A stretch of DNA of 64,000 bases from Allolobophora icterica. Taxonomy: Eukaryota > Annelida > Clitellata > Crassiclitellata > Lumbricidae. Location of the stretch: contig OY744604.1 in NCBI GenBank assembly GCA_963556255.1, positions 21,810,566 through 21,874,565 on the forward strand. Reading direction: 5' to 3'. Below the pieces are notes generated by a model that was not told the origin of the DNA, ran no database searches, and saw only the letters and a program-made list of their open reading frames with translations. The position numbers were made by a program, and so were the translations under genes. Shown one piece after another: positions 9,723-19,654 of the stretch; position 1 is the first letter of the stretch; each line of letters begins with the position of its first letter.

Positions 9723-11672
9723 TAGAGCCCCGCGCCGGCCGCGCCGCGCCGCGCCGCCGCCGCCGACCTTTTGTGGGCGCCGCCGCCGATTTTTGTTTGT
9801 CGGCGCGCCGCCGCCGCCGCCAATAATCTGTCGATGCCAGTTTGATGTGCTTAATTGTCATTGCTGCATTTTTCACGTTTTGCATGATATTGCGATAAAT
9901 TGTTGCCTTGGTGCGAAATGGAAGTGGACATCTTGTACTTATTACTTCATTTTAATTTTCTGGGTTTCTTTGCAAAACTTGATCGGCAACACGAATTGGT
10001 GTCAATTCTATGCGCGTTTGAAATCACCAATTCGTGTTGACTTTTGTAGCTATCATAGCACACACTTGCATGCTGGTGATTGTGAAATGGGATGTACTAG
10101 TTGACATGAAAGAAAAAACAGACAAACTAAAATAAATATAAACAAAAGATAAAACAATTTTTGTCTGCTGCCGGTTTTACTCGTATTCTGTGACAGAATA
10201 AACTTTCTACACAAACAGCTTGAGTGTCAGCAATGCAAGGTGCTGAAACACGGCCATTTGGATATCTAACAGTTCTTTAAAGATTATATATAAGATAAGC
10301 TGATAAGTATATATCTACGCCTAAATGTTTTATTAAACAAACTATTCTCAAAAATGGCACTTTGATTGATAGGAACTCGTGTGTTAATGAAGAAGATAAA
10401 GAGTGAACATAGGCTACATAGCTGATTACAATGTTTGTGGTCTTTACCTTGAGACTAAGAATGCATCATCTTCCTGACCAAATTCATTTTCCTTATACTC
10501 TGATGATCTTGTCTTTGTGCCATGATACATGCAGTCATTTAAAGCGATATCTTGTATACAAGTAGCCATTGTTTTGATTCTTCTCTTCCTGTTGCCATTT
10601 CCTTAACACCATGACAACAAAAGAAATATGCAATGCATGTCTTTGTATTTATTTTTTATTTTTTTTAGTGGGGCCTGGTGGCTCAGTGGTAAGTTCGGCG
10701 CCTTGTGACCGGAGGGTTGCAGGTTCGAATCCCACTCTAGCCGCTGCGTACGGACCTTGGGCAAGTCCTTCACTCGCAATTGCTCGTGGCGCTTCGGCGG
10801 GAAAATTCCGGCACAGTATCAAATGCTGTAGTCGGGAGCGCATCTGAGTAGTATTTGACTTCGAGAGGCGCTATAGAAATATCCGGAATAAATATAAAAA
10901 ATAAATAAGACAACAAAAGAAATATGCAATGCATGTCTTTGTATGTGTACAGTGTACACAGTACTACAAGTAAACAGTATCAGTTGAGACAGGTTTTGAC
11001 TCAGTTCGTATAGAATCAAGAACGGTCTTTTTTCAAACAATGGTCTATATATAAAGACCTTAAATGGCATGATACCAATTCAAACGGGCAGCAGATGATC
11101 TGGTAAATTCATTGAAAAATTAACAGGGGTGAGAACACTCAGCCATTGTATTACCGTAGGAAAACGAATAGGCCTATATTTACATTTCACTTCCTGACTT
11201 GACAACAGCCTCTCTCACTGGGAGGATGCTGATTTCCAGCATCTGCCATGTGACTTAGTGTGCAGGCCTATACTGTATCAGTGCACATGCAAGTGTATTC
11301 ATGCAATATGCAAATGCATGCTGCTCCATTAGATTACAATTTGTCAATATCTATGCAGATGTGCAGTGTAATTAAAGATGTTCATATTGTAAGGCATATG
11401 TCTGAAGGTGTCTTCTCTCTCAGACCCTTTGTATGTAGTTGAGCTTCAGTGTGAACTTGGCCCTCTTGATTGGTCACAGGAACAACGGATGTTCAGCTCT
11501 CATAGTGACTCATGCTTCTGACTAGGGCATGCCGCGCTGCGCCGCGCCGCGCCGACGCCGACATTTCGTGGGCGCCGCCGCCGCCGATTTTTGTTCGTCG
11601 GCGCGCCGCCGCCGCCGATCAAAAATGACCGTCTCGCCGCCGACGACACTATGACGTCGGCGCAGGGCTCTA
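9723..11672. mobile_element. GC-rich hAT-like transposon
   Basis: The termini are TAGAGCCCCGCGCCG and, inverted, CGGCGCAGGGCTCTA. An exact 8-bp target duplication CTCCCAGG flanks it at 9715-9722 and 11673-11680, as for hAT elements. Both subterminal zones (9730-9830 and 11530-11660) are runs of GCCGCC/GCGCCG around a shared GGGCGCCGCCGCCG...TTTTTGTT core. No transposase is visible. A SINE has inserted at 10613-10944. Confidence 0.85.
10613..10944 (+). mobile_element. tRNA-derived SINE with 36-bp target duplication
   Basis: The SINE (10668-10907) starts with a tRNA-like head with A-box-like TGGCTCAGTGGTAAG and B-box GGTTCGAATCCC. The body contains GACCTTGGGCAAGTCCTTCA, like the start of the MIR CORE region, and the 3' tail has GTCGGGAGCGCATCTGAGTAG and AGGCGCTATAGAAAT, nearly identical to the end of the LINE at 33272-33320. 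The flanks repeat a 36-nt target sequence at 10613-10648 and 10909-10944, unusually long. Between the left duplication and the SINE lies a TTTATTTTTTATTTTTTTTAG tract, roughly the inverse of the 3' A/T tail. Confidence 0.85.
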
Positions 11673-11874
11673 CTCCCAGGCCCACCACGATAGATGTTAA
11701 AACGGTGGCGCAGGCTAAGAATAACATTTCGTATATCAGTCTTGAACCTTCAAACAGACTACTAATAACAAGACACACATAAGGGCTGGATCGGGATTCA
11801 GGTCAGTATGAAGGGTGGTGCAGGGACTGAATGACTCATTCCGCAACTTTTGACCTCTACGAAACAACTTTCTA

Positions 11875-12025
11875 TAGCCTACCGGTGAGTCGAGCAGGTG
11901 GCAAGGCAGAGGAATGGCCTCCTGGACAAGACACTATGCCAAGCCCAAGAAACACAGTTGCTAACACTTCATACCCATATTTGAGTCTTGTGGTTGCAAC
12001 TTTTGGGGATGACATTAAGAAATAA
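11875..12025 (+). repeat. SINE body, partial
   Basis: It shares GCTAACACTTCATACCCATA and flanking weaker similarity with the SINE at 207-480. The tRNA-like head is not obvious here, so the copy is 5' truncated or old. Confidence 0.5.
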
Positions 12026-12420
12026 AATGCGGGAAACTCCATCAAACTTAAGAAACCGCTGGCAAGTTCTTAAGTGCTCAACAGAGACTGAAACAGATTT
12101 CTCTTGTAGACAATGCTATGTAGGGCAGGGGGCGTGAGAGACTGCAGGCGATATTTAAGAGACTGATTAAAGCTGGTTATCTTCCTGTGGACTACCATAG
12201 ATTCGAACAAATGACCCGAACTGCTGATTCCAAACTTTTCACGGCCGTCCTTACATGTCCTTCACATGTGCTTCATGCACTATTACCCCCTCTTAAGCAT
12301 ACTAGTTATACTTTGCGACACCCGTGTTCATAATCGGGTTCTCCCGACGGCTCGTAAATCTTTCATAATTAGGATGATTTTCACCGGAATATAGGCCTTA
12401 GTACTTTAACCTGTACGTGA

Positions 12421-12492
12421 TATACACGTGTAAACCAAAATGCGGCTAGCAGTTGGATTAATAAAGAATATACTTACTTACTTACAAGGCTT
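12421..12492 (+). repeat. SINE 3' end with (ACTT)n tail
   Basis: TTAATAAAGAATATACTTACTTAC at 12460-12484 is matched on the minus strand at 28322-28352. The upstream parts (GGCTAGCAGTTGGA versus GGCAGCTGATTT) are also related. Confidence 0.6.
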
Positions 12493-13174
12493 ATGATTTT
12501 GAGGTTATTCTACTCGATTAGTTTCATTCTTAATGTAAGTATTCTCATGGCTTTCAGCCTTTAGAATTTCAGCCTTAAGAATGACAAAAAGTTTGAACTG
12601 TTCAACAATCCTAGAGCATTATGCAACAAAACACCTTCAATCTTCATTGACAGCCTGTTTATATTAACATCAACGTTTTATTCAGATCATCTCACGTTCT
12701 GTATGAGTAGGGTAGCTCACTAAGCTCAGGCTTCCAATTTAATTTGGTGGTATGCTTCTTGTGGCCAGTTAGCAGTGTGATTCTGTGATCCGAGCGACCA
12801 GTGATCAGTTGAAGGTTAAACCTAATCCACAACAAATATAACAAAAACTCCAGTGCTACGACCTTCCGGGAAGTAAAAACACCAAATCGACATAATTAAT
12901 CACCATCTAAGAATCATCCAGTAGCCAGTGGTAGGCCTATCTGGAATCACATTCACATAGTTAAAATGTATTCACTGTAGATATATACCTATTTCGCTAC
13001 ATGAAAATAATTAACTCACCAATGGTAGGGCCTACATTGTCCGGTGCGTCATACAATGTCATAGTCTCATCAAAATCATTTTCTTAGTTAAACAACATCA
13101 GCAATAATTATATAGGATATAACCTGTCACCAATATCTAGCTGACTGAAGCGTGCATAGAGACTCTGTGATGTA
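12493..13174. other. No supported feature; intron of propeller gene A
   Basis: AT-rich sequence without open frames of note or recognisable repeats, apart from AGGCCTA palindromes that recur through the window. Confidence 0.5.
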
Positions 13175-13648
13175 TGTGAACTGAGTTTTGTGTACAGTCT
13201 TGCAGTGCGAGATGTTAGCGTATATATTTAGTGCGTTTACTTTAGTTTCACGTGTATATGTATATATGATAGATGTATAACGTATAGTCTTAGTGACACG
13301 CGCGGCCGGCCAATCTCGGCAGCGGCGCGCTATATGTATATTATTAGAGTTCGCTGAGGCGCACAGAAGACAGGTGTGTCAAGAGGCGCGAAGAATTATG
13401 CTGACTAGAAAAGTTTGAATTCGAGTGTGTTCGCTGTAGTAGTGTGGCTGACTAGTTGAGTTGTAATCGAATTGAGTTCTGTCTGTTTGTTTCTTATTAA
13501 ACTGAAAAGATATTAAACTGTGTTGCTGATTAATTCAGGTTATACTTATACGTAGAATTAGTGTTCAAAAGGTGAACGTTAAATAGGCGTTAAGTACGAA
13601 GAGAACAAGGATTTAATCAGAAGGATTGTCAACGGAAGGATTGGGTTG
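13175..13648 (+). repeat. 5' LTR
   Basis: Starts TGTGAACTGAG and ends GGATTGGGTTG. At 474 bp it matches the 3' LTR without a substitution. It has an extra palindromic GGCCGGCC at 13304-13311 and one extra base near 13503. It does not end in the usual CA, although ACA follows directly, so the true U5 end could lie three bases further. Confidence 0.9.
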
Positions 13649-13651
13649 ACA

Positions 13652-13672
13652 TTATTGGTGGCAGTTACGGTG
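13652..13672 (+). other. Candidate primer-binding site
   Basis: TTATTGGTGGCAGTTACGG follows the 5' LTR within a few bases and contains the TGG expected opposite a tRNA CCA end. I cannot assign the tRNA. Confidence 0.4.
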
Positions 13673-13880
13673 TGGATAAAAACTCACGGTGGAACAGCGT
13701 CGGTGTGGATAAAAACTCACGGTGGAACAGCGTCGGTGTGGATAAATACTCACGGTGGATAAAAACTCACGGTGGAACAGCGTCGGTGTGGATAAATACT
13801 CACGGTGGATAAATACTCACGGTGGAATATATACTCACGGTGGAATAAATACTCACGGTGGATTAAAATTCACGTTATCA
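13665..13880 (+). repeat. Tandem repeats in the retrotransposon leader
   Basis: Units of TAAAWACTCACGGTGGA, alone or joined to ACAGCGTCGGTGTGGA, recur about nine times with periods of 17-36 bp. They sit between the primer-binding region and gag, where packaging signals lie in related elements. A short open frame through them simply reads the repeat and is not called. Confidence 0.85.
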
Positions 13881-14129
13881 CCTCCTTCGGCGGATAGAAG
13901 AATCTACGACGGTGATAAAAGAATGTACAACGGTGTTAGAAGAATCTACGCGTTGTGTGCTGTGTGACGAGTTTACGATATCAACGACGGTGGAACACGA
14001 GAAACGGTATAAAAATTTCGTTGTTTTCCACGAACAAATATAAAAGAAATCCCGTTTGTTTATCGATTCACACAACAAGAAAAACCGTGACTTCTTTGAA
14101 AAGAGAAATCACCAAAGTAAACAAGTAAG

Positions 14130-17100
14130 ATGGAGAAACTAAGTGCTGAAAGACAAGCAGATATTAAGAAGATGTCTACGGAAAGGCTAAAACAGCGTTT
14201 GTTGAAAGCCGGTTTTAAAGAAGAACAATTAGAAGGTATGTCACGTGGTGACATGATACAGGAACTCGCTGAAGTGTGGGTTAAAGAAGAAGTTGAAGAA
14301 GAAGGTGCAGTTGGCGGTGCCGTAGAAAAGGCTATTGAAAAACCTCCTGCGCCTATGTCTATGGAGATGTTGATGCAGTGGATGATGATGACGAGACAAG
14401 AAGAGAAAGAGGTAAGACAGGAAGAATTGCGTCGTCAGAGAGAGAAAGAAGAGAAAGCAGAGCGTCTGCAGAGAGAGAAAGAAGAGAAAGCGGAACTTGC
14501 AAGGCAAGAAGAATTGCGCTTGCAGCGAGAGAAAGAAGAGAAAGAATTGCGCTTGCAGCGAGAGAAAGAAGAGAAAGCAGAACTTGTAAGGCAAGAAGAA
14601 TTGCGCTTGCAGAGAGAGAGAGAAGATAAAGCAGAACAAGTGCGTAAGGCAGAACTGGAATTGCAAAAGCATCAGTTTGAGATTCAATTAGAACAGTTGA
14701 AAAGAGATAGGGAAGATGCTGAAAGAAGAAGACTGGAGCAGATGATTGAATTTGAAAGAGCTAGAAAAAGTGATGAAGAGGTTCGTCAGCAACAGATTGA
14801 AGCAAAGAGAATGCGTGAAGAAGAAAAAGAAAAAGCGCGAACGTTAGAGTTGGAACGTGCAGAACAGATCAGACAAGAAGAACTCAAATTTCAGAAAGAA
14901 AGTTTGGAAAAGGCAGAGACAGAAAGACAGGAACGTCTGAAACTGGAGAAATCAAAATTGACATTGAAAGAAACGCAAATGAGAGAAGAACGGGAAGCAG
15001 AAAGAAGGAAACAGCAAGAAAGTGAAACTTTGGTGTCAAAAATTAAGAAAATAGGTGATGCAATGAAGCATGTATTGCCTCAAATGCCAACTGATATGAT
15101 GGAGGTACCATTATATTTTGAAACAGTCGAGAACGCGTTTCGTAGTTTTGCTGTGGAAAAGCCGTTTTGGGTTAAATTATTACTACCATTGATGACGCCG
15201 AAAGCTCGAACCGTTCTGAATAGATTGTCATTCGATGATCTAGACAATTATGATAGAGTCAAGCAGCACTTATTAAAAGAATTTAAGTTGACTTCGAGAG
15301 AATACAGAGCCAGATTTGTGGATGCTAAGAAGACGACAGAAGAGACTTATACGATGTTTACGGCAAGACTTAAGAACTTGCTAAACTATTACGTGAGAAG
15401 TCGAAACGTGAACAGAGAGTATGATACGCTCTTTGATTTGCTGGTAGCGGATAAGCTAAAAGAATGTTTACCGCCAGGTCCACTACAGTTTGTATTGTCG
15501 AAGGAAGGAACTGACTGTCTCCAAGCTAGTGCAGTGGCAGACTTAGCAGACATTCATGTAAACAATCGAATTGGGTTTGCGATCCCAAATATAAACAGTT
15601 ATCCTTCTCAACGTTCCGTAAACCAAAGCCAGAGTGGAAAGTGGAAAAGTAATCCAGGAACAGGGAATCAGTTCATTGGTAAAGAAGTCAAGGCTAATGT
15701 CCCTGTACCCAATGAGACCAGAGAAGTGACGTTTGGTCGTCAGGGATTTAACAAATCGTCAGCGCCGTTTGCCAAGAGGGAAGGCAACACATCGTTTACG
15801 CAGTATAAGAGATATGAAGGCAATGAACAACGAGGTATGGTGGTGAAGCGTTGTCACAACTGTGGTTCAGACAAACATTTGGTTAAATTTTGTCCAGTTC
15901 CAGTGGCAGCAGCTAGTTCTAGCAGAAATCAAGAACACACAAGGGTGAATTTGATTCAAGTGGTTAGTGATACAGGTAATCAAACCACGGATCAAGAAAA
16001 CCAAGAGACTGAAGTAAAGTCAGTAATGAAATGTGGTATTCAAAAAGAAATTCTATTGGATGCTGAAATTCAGAGAGAAGTCATAGGAAAAGATGACAGT
16101 CGAATATTGAAGAAATCGTTCTTGCAATATGTCGAGGTTGAAATTCGTGCAGTAGACGGTAAAGAGCCAGTGAAAGTCAAAGCACTGAGCGACTCGGGAG
16201 CAGAGATTCCGGTGATTAGTGAAGAATTACTGGAAGGCATGAAGGTGGAACAAATTGGAAAAGTGAATTTGCAATGTGTGGCAGGAGATGCCATTCCTGC
16301 GAAGTTAGTGAAAGTCGATGTTAGACTGTGTGGTAGTGACGTGGAAGAAGAGGGATTTCCGCGTAAAATCCAGTGTTCACTTACACCTTATGTCACCTTG
16401 ATGTGTGCTAGTATTGCAAAGATGGGCAGTACAGAAAGATTCTTGTTGCATCCAGAGATAATTGCCGAATTAAAAGCCGTACCACAGATGAAAGTTAAAA
16501 CGATACAAGGAGATGTGAGTGTACGAGCAAATGTAATGACGAGAGCGCAGAGTCGGAAACAGGAAATGGTAGATGTTGATGAGAAGAGTGAAACTGAAAG
16601 TTCAAGTGATGGGGAAAACGAAAGTAATGAGCAACGAAGCTTATCGCGAGATGGTGTAATAGCAGAGATGAACGAGCAAGAGATGGCTGCATGCGAGAAT
16701 GGCACATTAAATGAAATTGAAGAAGACAATGAATGTGATGTGGGGATAGGAGACTTGTATAGAGATGAAGAGATGGACGAAGAACAAAAGGTGCAGATTG
16801 CCGATTCGAAGAAGTTCGAAGAGCAACAGAGAAAGGATGAATCGTTGAAGCCGTGGTGGAAGTTAGCACAAGAGAAAGAATCTGAATTCTGTGTGATCAA
16901 CGGTTTATTGCATAAGAAATATCAGATATTAGACCAGACGATATATCAACTAGTGTTACCAAAAGAGAGACGAATTAAAGTGATGGAGTTGGCGCATGAA
17001 TCGGTATTTGGAGGACATCTAGGAGAAGAGAAAACAAGAGAACGAATAAAGTTGTCTTTTGTATGGCCAAAGATGAGAAGGGACATTGTGAAATTTTGTA

Positions 17101-19538
17101 AGTCTTGCGAGAAGTGTCAACTAAAGGCAAGGAGTCTGGTGATGGATAGAGTACCTATCACTCCGGTCTCAAGAGAAGAGGTCGCCTTCAAGAGAATGAC
17201 GATGGACCTCGTTGGCCCGATCGATCCAGTATCTGCTGCAGGTCACAAGTATTGTTTATGCATTGTGGACTCGTGCACCAGATGGCCTACAATCTTTTTA
17301 TTGAAATCGCTGACAGCGAAGGCTGTGTGTGAAGCGTTGATGGAACTATTCATGAACGTTGGTGTGCCGTCCGTGATTACAAGTGACCAAGGAACGAACT
17401 TCACAGCCAGTTTGACAAGAGAATTTCTCAATTTAATGGGCTGTAGTCCAAGATTCGACACACCAGGACACCCAGAGGCTGCTGGATTAGTAGAAAGATG
17501 GAATCAGACATTTAAAAAGATGATCCATCATGTGATAATAGACAACCCGAGGAAATGGCATAAGATAATTCCTTTCACAGTGTGGGCATTACGAGAAGTG
17601 CCGAATGCAACTACTGGAGTATCACCATATATGCTTGTCTATGGGAAAATTCCGAGAGGACCATTGGCAATATTAAAAGAGAGTTGGACTAGAGAAATAA
17701 ACTTACCACCTCATGTTGGAGTTAAACCAGAAAAGTATTTGAAAGAACTCAAAGAAAATATGGAGAAAGCATTATTGTTTGCAGAATCCTACTCTCGAGA
17801 AAAGCAATTACAATACACGAATCAGTATAACAAGAGAGCAAAGCACAAAGAATTTGAAGCTGGTGAGAAAGTCATAGTTTTGTATCCAACGTCAACAAAC
17901 AAACTTATTTCTCGATGGCATGGTCCATGTACGATCATACATCGAAGATCAAAGTACTCTTATTTAGTCGATATGGGTGAAAATGGTCGAAGAATAATTC
18001 ACGCCAACAAGATCAGAAAATATGTTACTCGAGCATTAAGTTGTGGTCTAATCGTTGAAGAAGATGAAGATTTTGGTTCAGTGGTTGAATTACCAATGAG
18101 GAATGAGGTTCAATATGACAAGAATTCACTTAACCTCGATCCTGAACAAATTAGCCATTTGACAGTAACTCAGCAAGAACAGTTGTTGAACGTTTTGAAC
18201 AAATACTGTGACAGATTTTCAGAAAAACCCGGATTATGTACATTGGTTGAACATGAAATTGAACTAAAACCAGGATTTCGTGAAAAGGAATTTGCAGCAT
18301 ACCGAATTCCTTTGATTTATCGATCAGAAGTGGAACGTCAGATCAAAGAAATGTTAAAAACAAACATTATCAAACCATCATCGAGCAGAATGGCAAGCCC
18401 TTTGGTTATTGTTAAAAAGAAAGACGGATCTTTGAGACTTGCCTGTGACTACAGATACATTAACTCATTCACAGTGGATTGTAAATATCCTATGCCGATT
18501 GTCAGAGACGTTTTGAACAAAGTTGGAAAGTCTAATGTGATTTCTATTTTGGACTGTCGAAGTGCTTATTGGACTTGTCCTGTAAAACAATCTGATCAAT
18601 GGAAGACAGCTTTTGTAACACATAATGGACTGTATGAATTTACTCGTGTTCCTTTTGGAATGATAAATTCTGGACGAACTTTTGTTAAGGCGATAAATTT
18701 AGTTTTACAGCCTATAAGTGACTTTGCAGAACCGTATGTTGATGACATTGCTGTGCATTCTGACAGTTGGAAAGTTCACTTGCAGCATCTAGATGCATTT
18801 TTGATGCAAATGAGATTGCATAACGTTACTTTGAATTTGAAAAAATGCATATTTGGTAAGAGTGAGGTAAGGTTTATCGGTCATGTGGTTGGGTCTGGTA
18901 AGATAAAGATGAATCCAGACAGAATTGAAAGTTTGAGTAATTTGAAGATCCCAGAAACTAAGAAGCAAGTTAAGCAACTGCTTGGATTTTTTAATTATTA
19001 CAGACAGTTTATTAAGGACTTTGCACAGATTGCGAAACCTTTATCTGATTTAACTAGTAAACGTGTTTCTGATAAGATTGATTGGACTGTTGAACATCAG
19101 CAAGCATTTGATTTACTTAAAGAGGCTGTGCGATCCAAAGTAGTGTTATATGTTTTTGAAGTGGGAAAACCATTCAATTTGTACTGCGATAGTAGTGACT
19201 TTGCAGTCGGTGCTGTTTTAACACAGATGGACGACAAGGGAATAGAACGCCCTGTGTCATTTATCAGTCAGAAGTTAACTGATACCCAGAAGAGATGGGC
19301 TACTGTGGAAAAGGAAGCCTATGCTATTGTTTGGGCTTTAAACAAGTTAAAAGAAATTATAATTGGATCGAAAATTTTCATTTTTACTGATCACAATCCT
19401 CTTACATATTTGACTGAGTCAATGTCTAAGTCTGCTAAACTTGTGCGTTGGGCGTTAGCCTTACAAACTTTTGATGTTGAGGTGAAGTACAAGAAGGGCA
19501 GATTGAATATTATTGCTGATTGTTTGTCAATGTTATAA
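14130..19538 (+). CDS. Gag-Pol polyprotein, Gmr1-like, single open frame
   Basis: One uninterrupted 1802-residue frame. Residues ~1-80 are a small N-terminal domain, and ~85-310 a highly charged coiled coil with repeated LRLQREKEEKAE-like units. About 325-470 is a capsid-like Gag domain. A CCHC zinc knuckle follows (C575, C578, H583, C588), then an aspartic protease with DSGAE (Asp688). The integrase has the zinc-binding H956/H963/C993/C996 and a D1026, D1086, E1122 core (35 residues between the last two), with a GPY/F-like tail around 1260-1300. Reverse transcriptase spans about 1390-1600 with YVDD at 1536-1539, and RNase H follows to the C-terminus (Asp687-equivalent at 1687, TDH at about 1754). 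All catalytic residues I can check are present. The first ATG after the leader is used. Gag and Pol share one frame, so no frameshift or stop read-through is needed and the Gag:Pol ratio must be set otherwise. Confidence 0.95.
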   Translation: MEKLSAERQADIKKMSTERLKQRLLKAGFKEEQLEGMSRGDMIQELAEVWVKEEVEEEGAVGGAVEKAIEKPPAPMSMEMLMQWMMMTRQEEKEVRQEELRRQREKEEKAERLQREKEEKAELARQEELRLQREKEEKELRLQREKEEKAELVRQEELRLQREREDKAEQVRKAELELQKHQFEIQLEQLKRDREDAERRRLEQMIEFERARKSDEEVRQQQIEAKRMREEEKEKARTLELERAEQIRQEELKFQKESLEKAETERQERLKLEKSKLTLKETQMREEREAERRKQQESETLVSKIKKIGDAMKHVLPQMPTDMMEVPLYFETVENAFRSFAVEKPFWVKLLLPLMTPKARTVLNRLSFDDLDNYDRVKQHLLKEFKLTSREYRARFVDAKKTTEETYTMFTARLKNLLNYYVRSRNVNREYDTLFDLLVADKLKECLPPGPLQFVLSKEGTDCLQASAVADLADIHVNNRIGFAIPNINSYPSQRSVNQSQSGKWKSNPGTGNQFIGKEVKANVPVPNETREVTFGRQGFNKSSAPFAKREGNTSFTQYKRYEGNEQRGMVVKRCHNCGSDKHLVKFCPVPVAAASSSRNQEHTRVNLIQVVSDTGNQTTDQENQETEVKSVMKCGIQKEILLDAEIQREVIGKDDSRILKKSFLQYVEVEIRAVDGKEPVKVKALSDSGAEIPVISEELLEGMKVEQIGKVNLQCVAGDAIPAKLVKVDVRLCGSDVEEEGFPRKIQCSLTPYVTLMCASIAKMGSTERFLLHPEIIAELKAVPQMKVKTIQGDVSVRANVMTRAQSRKQEMVDVDEKSETESSSDGENESNEQRSLSRDGVIAEMNEQEMAACENGTLNEIEEDNECDVGIGDLYRDEEMDEEQKVQIADSKKFEEQQRKDESLKPWWKLAQEKESEFCVINGLLHKKYQILDQTIYQLVLPKERRIKVMELAHESVFGGHLGEEKTRERIKLSFVWPKMRRDIVKFCKSCEKCQLKARSLVMDRVPITPVSREEVAFKRMTMDLVGPIDPVSAAGHKYCLCIVDSCTRWPTIFLLKSLTAKAVCEALMELFMNVGVPSVITSDQGTNFTASLTREFLNLMGCSPRFDTPGHPEAAGLVERWNQTFKKMIHHVIIDNPRKWHKIIPFTVWALREVPNATTGVSPYMLVYGKIPRGPLAILKESWTREINLPPHVGVKPEKYLKELKENMEKALLFAESYSREKQLQYTNQYNKRAKHKEFEAGEKVIVLYPTSTNKLISRWHGPCTIIHRRSKYSYLVDMGENGRRIIHANKIRKYVTRALSCGLIVEEDEDFGSVVELPMRNEVQYDKNSLNLDPEQISHLTVTQQEQLLNVLNKYCDRFSEKPGLCTLVEHEIELKPGFREKEFAAYRIPLIYRSEVERQIKEMLKTNIIKPSSSRMASPLVIVKKKDGSLRLACDYRYINSFTVDCKYPMPIVRDVLNKVGKSNVISILDCRSAYWTCPVKQSDQWKTAFVTHNGLYEFTRVPFGMINSGRTFVKAINLVLQPISDFAEPYVDDIAVHSDSWKVHLQHLDAFLMQMRLHNVTLNLKKCIFGKSEVRFIGHVVGSGKIKMNPDRIESLSNLKIPETKKQVKQLLGFFNYYRQFIKDFAQIAKPLSDLTSKRVSDKIDWTVEHQQAFDLLKEAVRSKVVLYVFEVGKPFNLYCDSSDFAVGAVLTQMDDKGIERPVSFISQKLTDTQKRWATVEKEAYAIVWALNKLKEIIIGSKIFIFTDHNPLTYLTESMSKSAKLVRWALALQTFDVEVKYKKGRLNIIADCLSML

Positions 19539-19635
19539 GTAATCGTAAGACTGTTTATTAATTATTTAGATATATATATATGTTTCATGTATTTTGGTAA
19601 TTTCGCAAATTTTGAAATTTAATTTGCTCAATTCC

Positions 19636-19651
19636 AGAAAAAGGAAGGAGG
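19636..19651 (+). other. Polypurine tract
   Basis: AGAAAAAGGAAGGAGG lies three bases before the 3' LTR, the expected plus-strand primer site. Confidence 0.8.
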
Positions 19652-19654
19652 TAA

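Noticed and set aside
9697..9885. Arg/Ala/Pro-rich frames over GC-rich DNA
   Set aside because: They come from GCC/GCG repeats at the ends of the hAT-like element; the same happens at 11500-11780.
10668..10745. Functional tRNA gene
   Set aside because: The A and B boxes are present, but the sequence is the head of a SINE with body, tail and target duplication. The tRNA-like parts at 207, 21797, 58370 and 61338 were rejected likewise.
13755..13967. Open frame upstream of gag
   Set aside because: It only reads the leader tandem repeat (NTHGGI-type residues) and has no other content.
14241..14687. Minus-strand Phe/Leu-rich frame opposite gag
   Set aside because: It is the complement of the coiled-coil repeats; no independent signal.
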